A stretch of 64,000 nt of DNA from Curvibacter cyanobacteriorum (lineage in GTDB: Bacteria; Pseudomonadota; Gammaproteobacteria; Burkholderiales; Burkholderiaceae_C), in the NCBI RefSeq assembly GCF_028649475.1, contig NZ_JAQSIP010000006.1:124001-188000 (forward strand), written 5' to 3'. The translations under genes and the position numbers were made by a program. Positions 16,512 through 24,866 of this stretch are shown piece by piece (within the stretch, counting starts at the first letter, position 1; every line of letters begins with the position of its first letter). Below the pieces are notes generated by a model. It worked only from the letters and a program-made list of their open reading frames with translations. It had not been told where the DNA came from and searched no databases.

Positions 16512-17468
16512 ATGAACGCGTCCCACGCCCCCACCCCAAGCGCCGACGACAGCGCCTGCATCGAGGCGGTGCGCCGCTTCAGTCGCTTCTACACCCACCA
16601 GCTGGGCCTGCTCAACGAAGGCCTGCTGTCCACCGGGCTGACCTTGACCGAGGCGCGGCTGCTGTACGAGCTGGCGCACAGCCAGGACCTCACCGCCAGC
16701 ACGCTGATGCGCGAACTGGCCCTCGACGCGGGCTACCTCAGCCGGCTGCTCAAGCGGTTCGAGGCCCAGGGCTGGCTGCAGCGCCAGCCCGACCCCAGCG
16801 ACGCGCGTCAGAGCCGACTGCAGCTCAGCGAGGCGGGCCATGCCGCGTTCGCGCCGCTCAACCAGGGTTCGCGCCAGCAGGTGGCGCAGTGGCTGGCGCC
16901 GCTGCTGCCGGCGCAAAAACAAGCGCTGCAACAGGCCATGCAGACCGTGCAGCAGCTGCTGTCGCCATCCCGCGCGGGCGGGGCCGCCGAGCGCCCCACC
17001 CTGCGTGGCCTGTTGCCGGGCGACCTGGGCTGGGTGGTGCACCGGCAGGCCCTGCTGTATGCGCGCGAGTACGGCTGGGACGCCAGCTTCGAAGCCCTGG
17101 TGGCCCAGATCGTGGCCCAGTACCAAGCGCAGTTCGATCCAAGCGGCGAAAACGCCTGGATCGCGGAATGGCAGGGGCGGCCGGTGGGCTCGGTGTTCGT
17201 GGTGCGCGAGTCAGCCACAGTCGCCAAACTGCGCCTGCTGTACGTCGAGGCCGACGCCCGCGGCCTGGGCCTGGGGCGGCAGCTGGTGCAGCGCTGCATC
17301 GACTTCGCGCGCGAGCGCGGCTACCAGACCCTGACGCTGTGGACCAACGACGTGCTAACCCACGCGCGCCACATCTACCAGAGCAGCGGCTTCGAACTGG
17401 TCAGCAGCGAGGCCCACCATTCCTTCGGCCACGACCTGGTGGGAGAACACTGGTCGCTGACACTGTGA
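16512..17468 (+). CDS. MarR-type regulator fused to a GNAT acetyltransferase
   Basis: A 318-residue two-domain protein. Residues ~15-150 form a MarR winged helix (LTEARLLYELAHSQDLTASTLMRELALDAGYLSRLLKRFEAQGWL region, with a DARQSRLQLSEAG wing). Residues ~160-318 form a GNAT domain with the acetyl-CoA loop DARGLGLGRQLVQRC and a C-terminal YQSSGFELV. This fusion is known in many bacteria, but the acetylated substrate is not. The palindrome 18 bp upstream is its likely own operator. Confidence 0.88.
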   Translation: MNASHAPTPSADDSACIEAVRRFSRFYTHQLGLLNEGLLSTGLTLTEARLLYELAHSQDLTASTLMRELALDAGYLSRLLKRFEAQGWLQRQPDPSDARQSRLQLSEAGHAAFAPLNQGSRQQVAQWLAPLLPAQKQALQQAMQTVQQLLSPSRAGGAAERPTLRGLLPGDLGWVVHRQALLYAREYGWDASFEALVAQIVAQYQAQFDPSGENAWIAEWQGRPVGSVFVVRESATVAKLRLLYVEADARGLGLGRQLVQRCIDFARERGYQTLTLWTNDVLTHARHIYQSSGFELVSSEAHHSFGHDLVGEHWSLTL

Positions 17469-17517
17469 GCGCCTGCACGGCAGCGTGCGCCCCCAACCAT
17501 CGGCACAATGGGGCGCC

Positions 17518-18156
17518 ATGGAGACCCTCACCGCCTGGGCGCCGCTGCTGCGCCACCTGATTGAACTGGCCGCCATGCTGGCTTTCGCCCTGTCGGGGGT
17601 GCTGGAGGGCGCGCGCAAACGGCTCGACCCCGTGGGCGTCTGTGTGGTGGCGTTCTTGGCCGCCTTCGGGGGCGGTACGCTGCGCGACCTGCTGCTGGAC
17701 CAACGCCCGTTTTTCTGGATCCGCCACAGCGAATACGTCTGGGGCATCCTGGGTTTGAGCATCTGCGCGCTGCTGTTTTTGCGCCAGCGTCACTTCGAGC
17801 CCACCGAACGCGCCATCCAGATGCCCGACGCGATAGGCCTGGGCCTGTTCACCGCGGTCGGCGTGGACACCGCACAGGCCCTGGGCATGCCCAACCTGAT
17901 CGCGGTGCTGATGGGGGTGATCACCGGCGTCTTTGGCGGCGTGCTGCGCGACATCGTCTGCAACGAGATACCCAAAGCCTTCAACGACCACCGCCCCTAC
18001 GCGGTGTGCGCGTTTGCAGGCGGCTGGCTGTACCTGGGGCTGCGCCTGACCCAGGCCGACGAGACCACCGCACTGGTGGCCTGCGTGCTGCTGACCGCCG
18101 GCTTGCGCGGCCTGGCAGTCTGGCGCGACTGGACCCTGCCGGGCTGGCGGCACTGA
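17518..18156 (+). CDS. TRIC/UPF0126 family cation channel-like membrane protein
   Basis: A 212-residue protein with about seven membrane helices arranged as two repeats. Each repeat carries the family signature (GGGTLRDLLLD near residue 55 and GGVLRDIVCNEIP near 140). Prokaryotic homologues of trimeric intracellular cation channels share this plan. Start at 17518 gives a standard N-terminus; an upstream GTG would add 11 unneeded residues. It follows the MarR-GNAT gene by 49 bp. Confidence 0.85.
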   Translation: METLTAWAPLLRHLIELAAMLAFALSGVLEGARKRLDPVGVCVVAFLAAFGGGTLRDLLLDQRPFFWIRHSEYVWGILGLSICALLFLRQRHFEPTERAIQMPDAIGLGLFTAVGVDTAQALGMPNLIAVLMGVITGVFGGVLRDIVCNEIPKAFNDHRPYAVCAFAGGWLYLGLRLTQADETTALVACVLLTAGLRGLAVWRDWTLPGWRH

Positions 18157-18203
18157 GCGGCGGGCCACCAAGCCCGCCCCCACCGCGGGCCCGCGCGGGC
18201 CGC

Positions 18204-19406
18204 TTACACGCGCTCGATGATCAGGGCGATGCCCTGGCCCACGCCGATGCACATGGTGCACAGCGCGTAACGACCACCGCTGCGGTGCAGCTGGTTGACC
18301 GCGGTGGTGACCAGGCGCGCACCGCTGGCGCCCAGCGGGTGCCCCAGTGCGATCGCGCCGCCGTTCGGGTTGACACGGGCGTCGTCATCGGCCAAGCCCA
18401 GTTGGCGCAACACGGCCAGGCCCTGTGCGGCAAAGGCTTCGTTGAGTTCGATCACGTCCATCTGGGCCAGGCTCAGCCCGGTCAAGGCCAGCACTTTCTG
18501 GGTCGCCGGGGCCGGACCGATGCCCATGATGCGTGGCGCCACCCCCGCAGTGGCCATGCCCACCACGCGGGCACGCGGGGTCAGGCCGTGCTGAGCCGCG
18601 GAGCGCTCGTCGGCCAACAGCAGTGCACAGGCACCGTCGTTGACGCCGCTGGCGTTGCCCGCGGTCACCGTGCCGTCAGGGCGCACCACCCCTTTGAGCT
18701 TGGCCAAGGCCTCCAGCGAGGTGGCGCGGGGGTGCTCGTCCTGGCTCACGATGACCGGGTCGCCCTTCTTTTGCGGCACCGAGACCGGCGTGATTTCGGC
18801 GTCAAAGACGCCGGCCTGCTGCGCGGCCACCGCCTTCAATTGGCTGGCCAGCGCCATGCGGTCCTGCGCTTCGCGCTCGATGCCGAAGTCGGTGGCCACG
18901 TTCTCGGCGGTTTCGGGCATGGCGTCCACACCGTATTGCGCCTTCATCAACTTGTTGACGAAACGCCAGCCGATGGTGGTGTCATAGACCGCATTGGCCC
19001 GGCTGAAGGCGCTTTCGGCCTTGGGCATCACGAAGGGCGCGCGGCTCATGCTTTCCACGCCACCGGCAATCATCAGTCCGGCTTCGCCAGCGCGGATGGC
19101 GCGGGCCGCGGTGCCCACCGCGTCCAGGCCCGAACCGCAGAGCCGGTTCACGGTGGCGCCGGGCACATCGATCGGCAGGCCTGCCAGCAGGCTGGCCATG
19201 CGGGCCACGTTGCGGTTGTCTTCACCGGCCTGGTTGGCGCAGCCATAGATCACGTCGCTGACGGCGGCCCAATCGACCTGGGGGTTGCGGGCCATCAAGG
19301 CCTTGAGCGGGATGGCGCCCAGGTCGTCGGTGCGGATGCTCGACAGCGCGCCGCCGTAGCGGCCAAAAGGCGTGCGAATGGCATCGCAGATGAAGGCTTG
19401 GGTCAT
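18204..19406 (-). CDS. pcaF: 3-oxoadipyl-CoA thiolase
   Basis: A 400-residue thiolase with the nucleophilic Cys in NRLCGSGLDAV (~residue 90), NEAFAAQ and GHPLGASG motifs with catalytic His, and a second Cys in CTMCIGVGQG. The close match to PcaF-type sequence (MTQAFICDAIRTPFGRYGGAL start) and the neighbouring CoA-transferase genes indicate cleavage of 3-oxoadipyl-CoA to succinyl-CoA and acetyl-CoA, the last step of the beta-ketoadipate pathway. It is the distal gene of the pcaI-pcaJ-pcaF operon. Confidence 0.92.
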   Translation of the reverse strand: MTQAFICDAIRTPFGRYGGALSSIRTDDLGAIPLKALMARNPQVDWAAVSDVIYGCANQAGEDNRNVARMASLLAGLPIDVPGATVNRLCGSGLDAVGTAARAIRAGEAGLMIAGGVESMSRAPFVMPKAESAFSRANAVYDTTIGWRFVNKLMKAQYGVDAMPETAENVATDFGIEREAQDRMALASQLKAVAAQQAGVFDAEITPVSVPQKKGDPVIVSQDEHPRATSLEALAKLKGVVRPDGTVTAGNASGVNDGACALLLADERSAAQHGLTPRARVVGMATAGVAPRIMGIGPAPATQKVLALTGLSLAQMDVIELNEAFAAQGLAVLRQLGLADDDARVNPNGGAIALGHPLGASGARLVTTAVNQLHRSGGRYALCTMCIGVGQGIALIIERV

Positions 19407-19486
19407 GGTGGTTCCTTGTCTCTCTTGGGTGGATTGAATATTGGGCCAGCGGGCTCGACCCGCGCGAGCCCGCAAAGCCGTCGGGT

Positions 19487-20131
19487 TCAGTGGGCCAGTG
19501 GCAGGCCGATCATGGCTTGCAACTCGGCCGCGCTGAGGCCGGGCACTGTGTCGATCAGGCGCAGGCCCTCGGGACTGCATTCCAGGGTCGCGAGATCGGT
19601 GTAGATGCGCTTCACACAGGCCAGGCCGGTCAGCGGGTAGGTGCAAGTCTGCACCACCTTGCTGACGCCTTGCTTGGTCAGCAGGTCCATCATCACCCAG
19701 GTCTGGCGCGCACCAGTGGCCAAGTCCATGGCACCGCCCACGGCGGGGATGGAGCCAGGCTCGCCCGTGCTCCAGTTGGCCAGATCGCCGGTGGCCGAGA
19801 CCTGGAAAGCGCCCAGCACGCAGATGTCGATGTGACCGCCGCGCATCATCGCGAAGCTGTCCGCGTGGTGAAAAAAGGCGCCACCGGGCTGCAGGGTCAC
19901 CGGCTGCTTGCCGGCGTTGATCAGGTCGTAGTCCTCGTGGCCCGGGGCCGGGGCGGGGCCCATGCCGAGGATGCCGTTTTCGCTTTGCAGGATCACCTCG
20001 CGGTCGGCAGGGATGTGGTTGGCCACCAGGGTCGGCATGCCAATGCCCAGGTTCACGATGGCGCCATCGTGGATGTCCTGCGCCACGCGGCGCGCCAGTT
20101 CGTCTTTACTGCGGCGGGTGTAGTCGGTCAT
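19487..20131 (-). CDS. pcaJ: 3-oxoadipate CoA-transferase subunit B
   Basis: A 214-residue beta subunit of a class I CoA-transferase. The catalytic Glu lies in LQSENGILGMGP, and NLGIGMPTLVANHIP is typical of the N-terminal region. With subunit A (20184-20885) it activates 3-oxoadipate with succinyl-CoA. The start at 20131 gives MTDYTRRSKDELARR, the family N-terminus. Confidence 0.92.
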   Translation of the reverse strand: MTDYTRRSKDELARRVAQDIHDGAIVNLGIGMPTLVANHIPADREVILQSENGILGMGPAPAPGHEDYDLINAGKQPVTLQPGGAFFHHADSFAMMRGGHIDICVLGAFQVSATGDLANWSTGEPGSIPAVGGAMDLATGARQTWVMMDLLTKQGVSKVVQTCTYPLTGLACVKRIYTDLATLECSPEGLRLIDTVPGLSAAELQAMIGLPLAH

Positions 20132-20183
20132 GGGGAAAGCTTTCTGTTGCGCAATGGGGGGATCGAAGTCAACGCGGTGGCGT

Positions 20184-20885
20184 TCAAGCGGCCACCTTGA
20201 AGCCACCGCCCTGGGTGGCCTGGCGCTCAATGCGCACCACGCGGTCCACAAACAGGCCCGGGGTCACGATGGCCTCCGGGTCCATCTGCCCCAGCTCCGC
20301 CACCTCATAGACCGAGGCCACCGTGAAGCGCGCGGCCGTGGCCATCACCGGCCCGAAATTGCGCGCCGATTGGCGGTAGGTCAGGTTGCCCCAGCGATCG
20401 CCTCGCTCGGCCTTGATCAGGGCCACATCGCCATGAATCGGGTACTCCAGCACCTGGTGGCGGCCATTGATTTCACGGGTCTCCTTGCCCTTAGCCATCT
20501 CGGTGCCATACCCTGTCGGGGTGAAGAACGCGCCAATCCCGGCCCCCGCGGCCCGCAGACGCTCGGCCAGCGTGCCCTGGGGCACCAGTTCGAGCTCAAT
20601 CTGGCCGCTGCGGTACAGGCCGTCGAAGATCTGGCTGTCGGCTTGGCGCGGGAAACTGCAGATGATCTTGCGCACCCGACCGGTCTTGAGCAGGGCCGCC
20701 AGCCCCGTCTCGCCGTTGCCGGCGTTGTTGTTGACGACTGTGAGATCGCGGGCCCCCTGCTCGATCAGACCATCGATGAGTTCGTTCGGAATGCCCGCGG
20801 TCCCAAAGCCGCCGATCAGCACTGTGCTGCCGTCTGCGACCTCCGACAGGGCTTCAGCCACAGTGGGCACCAACTTATTGATCAT
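20184..20885 (-). CDS. pcaI: 3-oxoadipate CoA-transferase subunit A
   Basis: A 233-residue alpha subunit. Motifs: VLIGGFGTAGIPNELI near the N-terminus, VVNNNAGNGETGL, and FFTPTGYGTE. The ATG at 20885 has GGAGA upstream, while an in-frame start 54 bp earlier would add a non-conserved tail. It is the first gene of the pcaIJF operon and faces the IclR regulator at 21056 across 170 bp. Confidence 0.92.
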   Translation of the reverse strand: MINKLVPTVAEALSEVADGSTVLIGGFGTAGIPNELIDGLIEQGARDLTVVNNNAGNGETGLAALLKTGRVRKIICSFPRQADSQIFDGLYRSGQIELELVPQGTLAERLRAAGAGIGAFFTPTGYGTEMAKGKETREINGRHQVLEYPIHGDVALIKAERGDRWGNLTYRQSARNFGPVMATAARFTVASVYEVAELGQMDPEAIVTPGLFVDRVVRIERQATQGGGFKVAA

Positions 20886-21001
20886 GATGAAAGGAGTCTC
20901 CAAAGAAGGTAAAGGCAAGACAGGGATGGAGGGCGTCACGCGCCGAGCCCCAGAGAATGGCCACCAGCAGGTCCGACAGACCTTGGCAAACCCCGTTATT
21001 T

Positions 21002-21025
21002 GTTCTAATATCGAACATTGGTTCG
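21002..21025. promoter_or_regulatory. Probable IclR/PcaR operator between pcaI and its regulator
   Basis: Three related half-sites: GTTC (21002-21005), GAAC (21013-21016) and GTTC (21021-21024), giving overlapping inverted repeats GTTC-N7-GAAC and GAAC-N4-GTTC. They lie 31 bp before the regulator start. PcaR/PcaU/PobR-type proteins bind repeated half-sites in such divergent regions. Confidence 0.5.
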
Positions 21026-21055
21026 CATCGAGAATTTTAAAAGATTAAAGCGCCC

Positions 21056-21880
21056 ATGGCAACGACCCCAGACACCGACGCCCTCCCCCCCGATGCGGAC
21101 AACAGTCCGCCGCGCCCCAGCGACAGCTATGTGCAATCGTTTGCCCGGGGGCTGGAGGTCATCCGCAGCTTCAGCGCCGAGGCGCCCCAGCAGACCCTGA
21201 CCGAGGTGGCGGCCCGCAGCGGCCTGACGCGGGCCGGGGCCCGGCGCATCCTGCTGACCTTGCAGACGCTGGGCTACGTCGAAACCGACGGCCGCCAGTT
21301 CCGCTTGAGCCCACGCATCCTGGACCTGGGCTTTGCCTACCTGTCCTCGATGCCGATCTGGAACCTGGCCGAGCCCGTGATGGAGGGCCTGGTGGACCGG
21401 GTCAAAGAATCGTGTTCGGCGGCCGTGCTCGAAGGCAGCGACATCGTTTATGTGCTGCGGGTGCCGACCCACAAGATCATGCGCATCACCCTCGGCGTGG
21501 GCACGCGCCTGCCGGCCTACTGCACCTCGATGGGCCGCATCCTGTTGGGCGGCCTGCCCGACGAGGAGATCGTTCGCCGCCTCCAGGCCAGCGCGCGGGA
21601 CGCGCGCACCCGCCACACGGTGACCGAGATCGACGAGTTGCTGACCAAGGTCCGACAGGCCCGTGACCAGGGCTGGTGCCTGGTGGACCAGGAGCTCGAA
21701 GAAGGCCTGATCTCGATGGCCGCGCCCATCGTCAACCGCAGCGGGCGGGTGATCGCCGCGCTCAACATCAGTGGGCAGGCCAACCGCACCAGCGCCTTCG
21801 ACATGCAGGACCGCATGCTGCCTCACCTGCTGCAGTCGGCCCAGACCATCTCACGCATGGTCAGCCAGCCGCGCGGCTGA
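21056..21880 (+). CDS. IclR-family regulator of the pca genes (PcaR/PcaU/PobR type)
   Basis: A 274-residue IclR protein. An N-terminal winged helix (about residues 25-85) contains YVQSFARGLEVIRSFS and LTEVAARSGLTRAGARRILLTL, typical of the PcaR/PobR subgroup. The C-terminal effector domain (about 100-270) has RLPAYCTSMGRILLGGL. The divergent position next to pcaIJF strongly suggests it activates or represses them in response to 3-oxoadipate or a related intermediate. Confidence 0.87.
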   Translation: MATTPDTDALPPDADNSPPRPSDSYVQSFARGLEVIRSFSAEAPQQTLTEVAARSGLTRAGARRILLTLQTLGYVETDGRQFRLSPRILDLGFAYLSSMPIWNLAEPVMEGLVDRVKESCSAAVLEGSDIVYVLRVPTHKIMRITLGVGTRLPAYCTSMGRILLGGLPDEEIVRRLQASARDARTRHTVTEIDELLTKVRQARDQGWCLVDQELEEGLISMAAPIVNRSGRVIAALNISGQANRTSAFDMQDRMLPHLLQSAQTISRMVSQPRG

Positions 21881-21952
21881 GGCCGCTTCGGCCATCTGAC
21901 GCTTGCCCGGGCGCCAGCCTGGGGATGCGGGGTGGTGATACCCTTCCACCCC

Positions 21953-22387
21953 ATGTTCAGCCCCTCTCAGGACGACGTCCGTCGCTTTTTCTGCTCGGCC
22001 TACGCCAAAAGCCAGGCCAACCTCCCGATGGAGGCCATCGAAACCCTGGCCAGCCAATGGATTGCCGAGCACCCCGAATACCACGCCGACCTGGCCGATG
22101 CCGACGCGGCCGTGGCCCGCGTCTACGATGGCAAAAGCCAGCAGGCCAACCCGTTTCTGCACCTGTCGATGCACCTGTCCATCAGCGAGCAATGCAGCAT
22201 CGACCAGCCGCGCGGCATCCGCCAGGCGGTGGAGCTGCTGACCGCCCGCCGCGACTCGCTGCACGACGCGCACCACGAGGTCATGGAATGCCTGGGCCGC
22301 ATGCTGTGGGAAAGCCAGCGCAGTGGTCGCCCGCCAGACGGGCACGCCTACATCGACGCCGTGCAGCGCGCCGCCACGCGCGACTGA
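21953..22387 (+). CDS. DUF1841 family protein
   Basis: A 144-residue soluble protein beginning MFSPSQDDVRRFFC and containing NPFLHLSMHLSISEQ and a C-terminal HEVMECLGRMLWESQRSGRPPDG. This is the DUF1841 pattern, common in Burkholderiales; no function is established. The ATG at 21953 is preferred to a GTG seven codons upstream. A terminator follows at 22534. Confidence 0.78.
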   Translation: MFSPSQDDVRRFFCSAYAKSQANLPMEAIETLASQWIAEHPEYHADLADADAAVARVYDGKSQQANPFLHLSMHLSISEQCSIDQPRGIRQAVELLTARRDSLHDAHHEVMECLGRMLWESQRSGRPPDGHAYIDAVQRAATRD

Positions 22388-22533
22388 GCCGCGCACGCGC
22401 GTCACCGCGTCTGCGCATCAAGGCATCAAGGCTTCCGGGCGTCAGACCGGTGCCGTGGGCGCCTCCGCGCAAGGCCAGGCCCGCCCGCGTGACCAGCCTC
22501 AGCACGCGCCCGACCCTGGGGCAGACCCCTATG

Positions 22534-22561
22534 AAAAAAGCCGCTCAAAGAGCGGCTTTTT
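22534..22561. terminator. Bidirectional terminator between DUF1841 and cytochrome c4
   Basis: Stem AAAGCCGCTC / GAGCGGCTTT with loop AAA (22547-22549), A run on the left and T run on the right. It serves the plus-strand DUF1841 gene and the minus-strand cytochrome gene ending at 22584. Confidence 0.9.
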
Positions 22562-22583
22562 CACAACACCTGGGGGCTGAAGT

Positions 22584-23249
22584 TCAGCGGAACTTGGCCT
22601 GGGGCACCGTTTTCAGGTCGCCGTCGAGGCTGCTGATGTAACCCGCGAGGGCTTTCAGTTCGGCATTGCTGAATTGCTTGGCAACGCCCCCCATCACGCC
22701 ATTGCTGCGGCCGATTTGCGGGTTGTTGTCGATTTTGTAGGCCTTCAGCGACACGTACAGGTAATCGCTGTATTGGCCTGCCAGCTTCGGATAGGACGGG
22801 TCGATCGGCTTGGCAAAGTTGTCGCCGTGGCAGGACACGCAGGCGCCCTTCTTGAGCAGCTCGCCGACCTTGGCGCTGGGTTCGCGGACCGGCTTGTCAG
22901 CAACCGCGGCGCCCTCACCCTGGCCCAGCTTGGCATAGTAGGCCGAGACGTCGTTGATGTCCTGCTCGCTCAGCGAATCGGCAATGCCGCGCATGGTGGG
23001 GTGCTTGCGCTCGCCCTTCTTGTACGCGGTCAGTGCGGCTGCGATGTATTTCTCACCCTGGCCCGCGATGCGCGGCACCTTGTAGACCTCGGGGAAGGTT
23101 GCCTGGTAGCCCTGGATGCCGTGGCACCCAATGCACATGGCCACCTTCGCTTGGATGTCCGTCTTGACCTCGTCGGCGCGGACGGTCGTGGAGAAGGCCG
23201 TCACGGAAGCGACAGCAAGGGCAAATACCGTGGTCAACATCTTGTTCAT
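22584..23249 (-). CDS. Dihaem cytochrome c4-type protein
   Basis: A 221-residue periplasmic protein with a signal peptide (about residues 1-25) and two similar cytochrome c domains with haem motifs CIGCH (~39-43) and CVSCH (~137-141). Each domain ends with a GGVAKQFS- or RGIADSLS-like segment that supplies Met ligands. This is the plan of cytochrome c4, an electron donor to terminal oxidases. It is monocistronic and divergent from moxR. Confidence 0.9.
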   Translation of the reverse strand: MNKMLTTVFALAVASVTAFSTTVRADEVKTDIQAKVAMCIGCHGIQGYQATFPEVYKVPRIAGQGEKYIAAALTAYKKGERKHPTMRGIADSLSEQDINDVSAYYAKLGQGEGAAVADKPVREPSAKVGELLKKGACVSCHGDNFAKPIDPSYPKLAGQYSDYLYVSLKAYKIDNNPQIGRSNGVMGGVAKQFSNAELKALAGYISSLDGDLKTVPQAKFR

Positions 23250-23290
23250 TTTGCGAGCACAATCAAATGGATGATTGAGTACCGAGGGGA

Positions 23291-23316
23291 TTGAGAAAAA
23301 TCAACGATTGATTATA
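23291..23316 (-). promoter_or_regulatory. Cytochrome c4 promoter with FNR-like box
   Basis: On the minus strand a perfect -10 hexamer TATAAT lies at 23316-23311, with no good -35. Just downstream, at 23291-23304, is TTGAG-AAAA-ATCAA, nine of ten matches to the FNR/Anr half-sites (TTGAT-N4-ATCAA). The box would cover the transcription start, so repression of cytochrome c4 at low oxygen is the likely effect, if it is functional. Confidence 0.45.
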
Positions 23317-23360
23317 TCGAGCCCCGCTCCCGCAACACATCTGATAAGCCAACACTGCCC

Positions 23361-24203
23361 ATGAAATTCCAAGGCTCCCAAAATTACGTCGCCACGCAAG
23401 ATCTGATGCTCGCCGTGAACGCGGCCATGACCTTGAAGCGCCCCTTGCTCGTCAAGGGCGAACCCGGCACTGGCAAGACCATGCTGGCCGAAGAAGTGTC
23501 CCAGGCCCTGGGCATGCCGCTGTTGCAATGGCACATCAAATCGACCACCAAGGCCCAACAAGGCCTGTATGAATATGACGCGGTGAGTCGTCTGCGCGAC
23601 TCGCAACTCGGTGATGAGCGGGTCAAGGACATCAACAACTACATCGTCAAAGGGGTGTTGTGGCAGGCCTTCACGGCCGAGCAGCCGGTGGCCCTGCTGA
23701 TCGACGAAATCGACAAGGCCGACATCGAATTCCCGAACGACTTGCTGCGCGAAATCGACCGCATGGAGTTCTACTGCTACGAAACGCGCGAGATGATCCG
23801 CGCCAAGAACCGCCCGCTGGTGTTCATCACCTCGAACAACGAAAAAGAACTGCCCGACGCTTTCCTGCGCCGCTGCTTCTTCCACTACATCAAGTTCCCC
23901 GACGCGGACACGATGAAGAAGATCGTTGACGTGCACTTCCCGACCCTCAAGGCCGACCTGTTGACCGCGGCCATGAAGACCTTCTACGACGTGCGCAACC
24001 TGCCCGGCCTCAAGAAGAAGCCCAGCACCTCCGAGCTGCTCGACTGGCTCAAGCTGCTGGTGGCCGAGGACATCCCGCTCGAAGCCCTGCAAAGCGCCGA
24101 CAGCAAGGTCAGCGTGCCGCCGCTGGTGGGCGCCCTGCTGAAGAACGAACAGGACGTGACCTTGTTCGAGAAACTCGTGTTCATGAACCAGCGCAACCGC
24201 TGA
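23361..24203 (+). CDS. MoxR-family AAA+ ATPase
   Basis: A 280-residue AAA+ protein with Walker A GEPGTGKT (~residue 35), Walker B LLIDEIDKAD (~115), a sensor region FITSNNEKELPDAFLRRC, and a C-terminal lid. MoxR ATPases act with VWA-domain partners as chaperones for metal-centre insertion or complex assembly; the partner here is the VWA gene at 24867. It heads a plus-strand run that continues to tamB. Confidence 0.9.
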   Translation: MKFQGSQNYVATQDLMLAVNAAMTLKRPLLVKGEPGTGKTMLAEEVSQALGMPLLQWHIKSTTKAQQGLYEYDAVSRLRDSQLGDERVKDINNYIVKGVLWQAFTAEQPVALLIDEIDKADIEFPNDLLREIDRMEFYCYETREMIRAKNRPLVFITSNNEKELPDAFLRRCFFHYIKFPDADTMKKIVDVHFPTLKADLLTAAMKTFYDVRNLPGLKKKPSTSELLDWLKLLVAEDIPLEALQSADSKVSVPPLVGALLKNEQDVTLFEKLVFMNQRNR

Positions 24204-24234
24204 ACCCCAAGCGACCACGCACTGGAGAGCACAC

Positions 24235-24852
24235 ATGGCTTTTGTGGAACCCGTGACCCTGCGCCTCAATGGCGTGGCCTTGGTCCCGCTGGGTTTGGAA
24301 CATGAGGCGGGCCTGGCCGCCGCCGCCGCCGACGGCGAACTCTGGAACCTGCGCATCACCTCGGTGCCCGAACCCGAGCAGACCCGAGCCTACATCGAGA
24401 CCGCACTGCAGATGCGGGAGGCGGGGAACCGCTTCGCCTTTGCCGTGCTCGACGAAGCCAGCGGGCGCGTGCTGGGCACCTCCAGCTACCACGACATCGT
24501 GCCCGCCATCCAGCGGGTTGAAATTGGCTACACCTGGTACGCCAAGAGCGTGCAGCGCAGCCACGTCAACAGCAGCTGCAAGCTGATGCTGATGAGCCAC
24601 GCCTTCGACACCCTGGGCTGCGCCCTGGTGGGCTGGCGCACCGACAACTTCAACTTCGCCTCGCAGCGTGCCATCGAGCGCCTGGGTGCGCACAAGGATG
24701 GCGTGCTGCGTCACCACGCGCTGCGCCGCGACGGCACCGTGCGTGACACGGTCATGTACAGCCTGCGCGCAGGCGAATGGCCCGAAGCCAAGGCCCAGTT
24801 GCTGTACCGGCTGGCACAGCACCCCAAGCCCCAGCCGGCCACGGCCCAGTAG
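24235..24852 (+). CDS. GNAT acetyltransferase, RimJ/RimL type
   Basis: A 205-residue GNAT protein. It starts EPVTLRLNGVALVPLGLEHEAGL and contains EIGYTWYAKSVQRSHVNSSCK-like beta4-alpha3 segment and GWRTDNFNFASQRAIERLGA, typical of the RimJ/RimL group that acetylates N-termini or small molecules. The substrate is unknown. It sits between moxR and the VWA gene with 31 bp and 14 bp gaps, so it is very likely in the same transcript. Confidence 0.82.
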   Translation: MAFVEPVTLRLNGVALVPLGLEHEAGLAAAAADGELWNLRITSVPEPEQTRAYIETALQMREAGNRFAFAVLDEASGRVLGTSSYHDIVPAIQRVEIGYTWYAKSVQRSHVNSSCKLMLMSHAFDTLGCALVGWRTDNFNFASQRAIERLGAHKDGVLRHHALRRDGTVRDTVMYSLRAGEWPEAKAQLLYRLAQHPKPQPATAQ

Positions 24853-24866
24853 ACGCGGGAGCCCCC

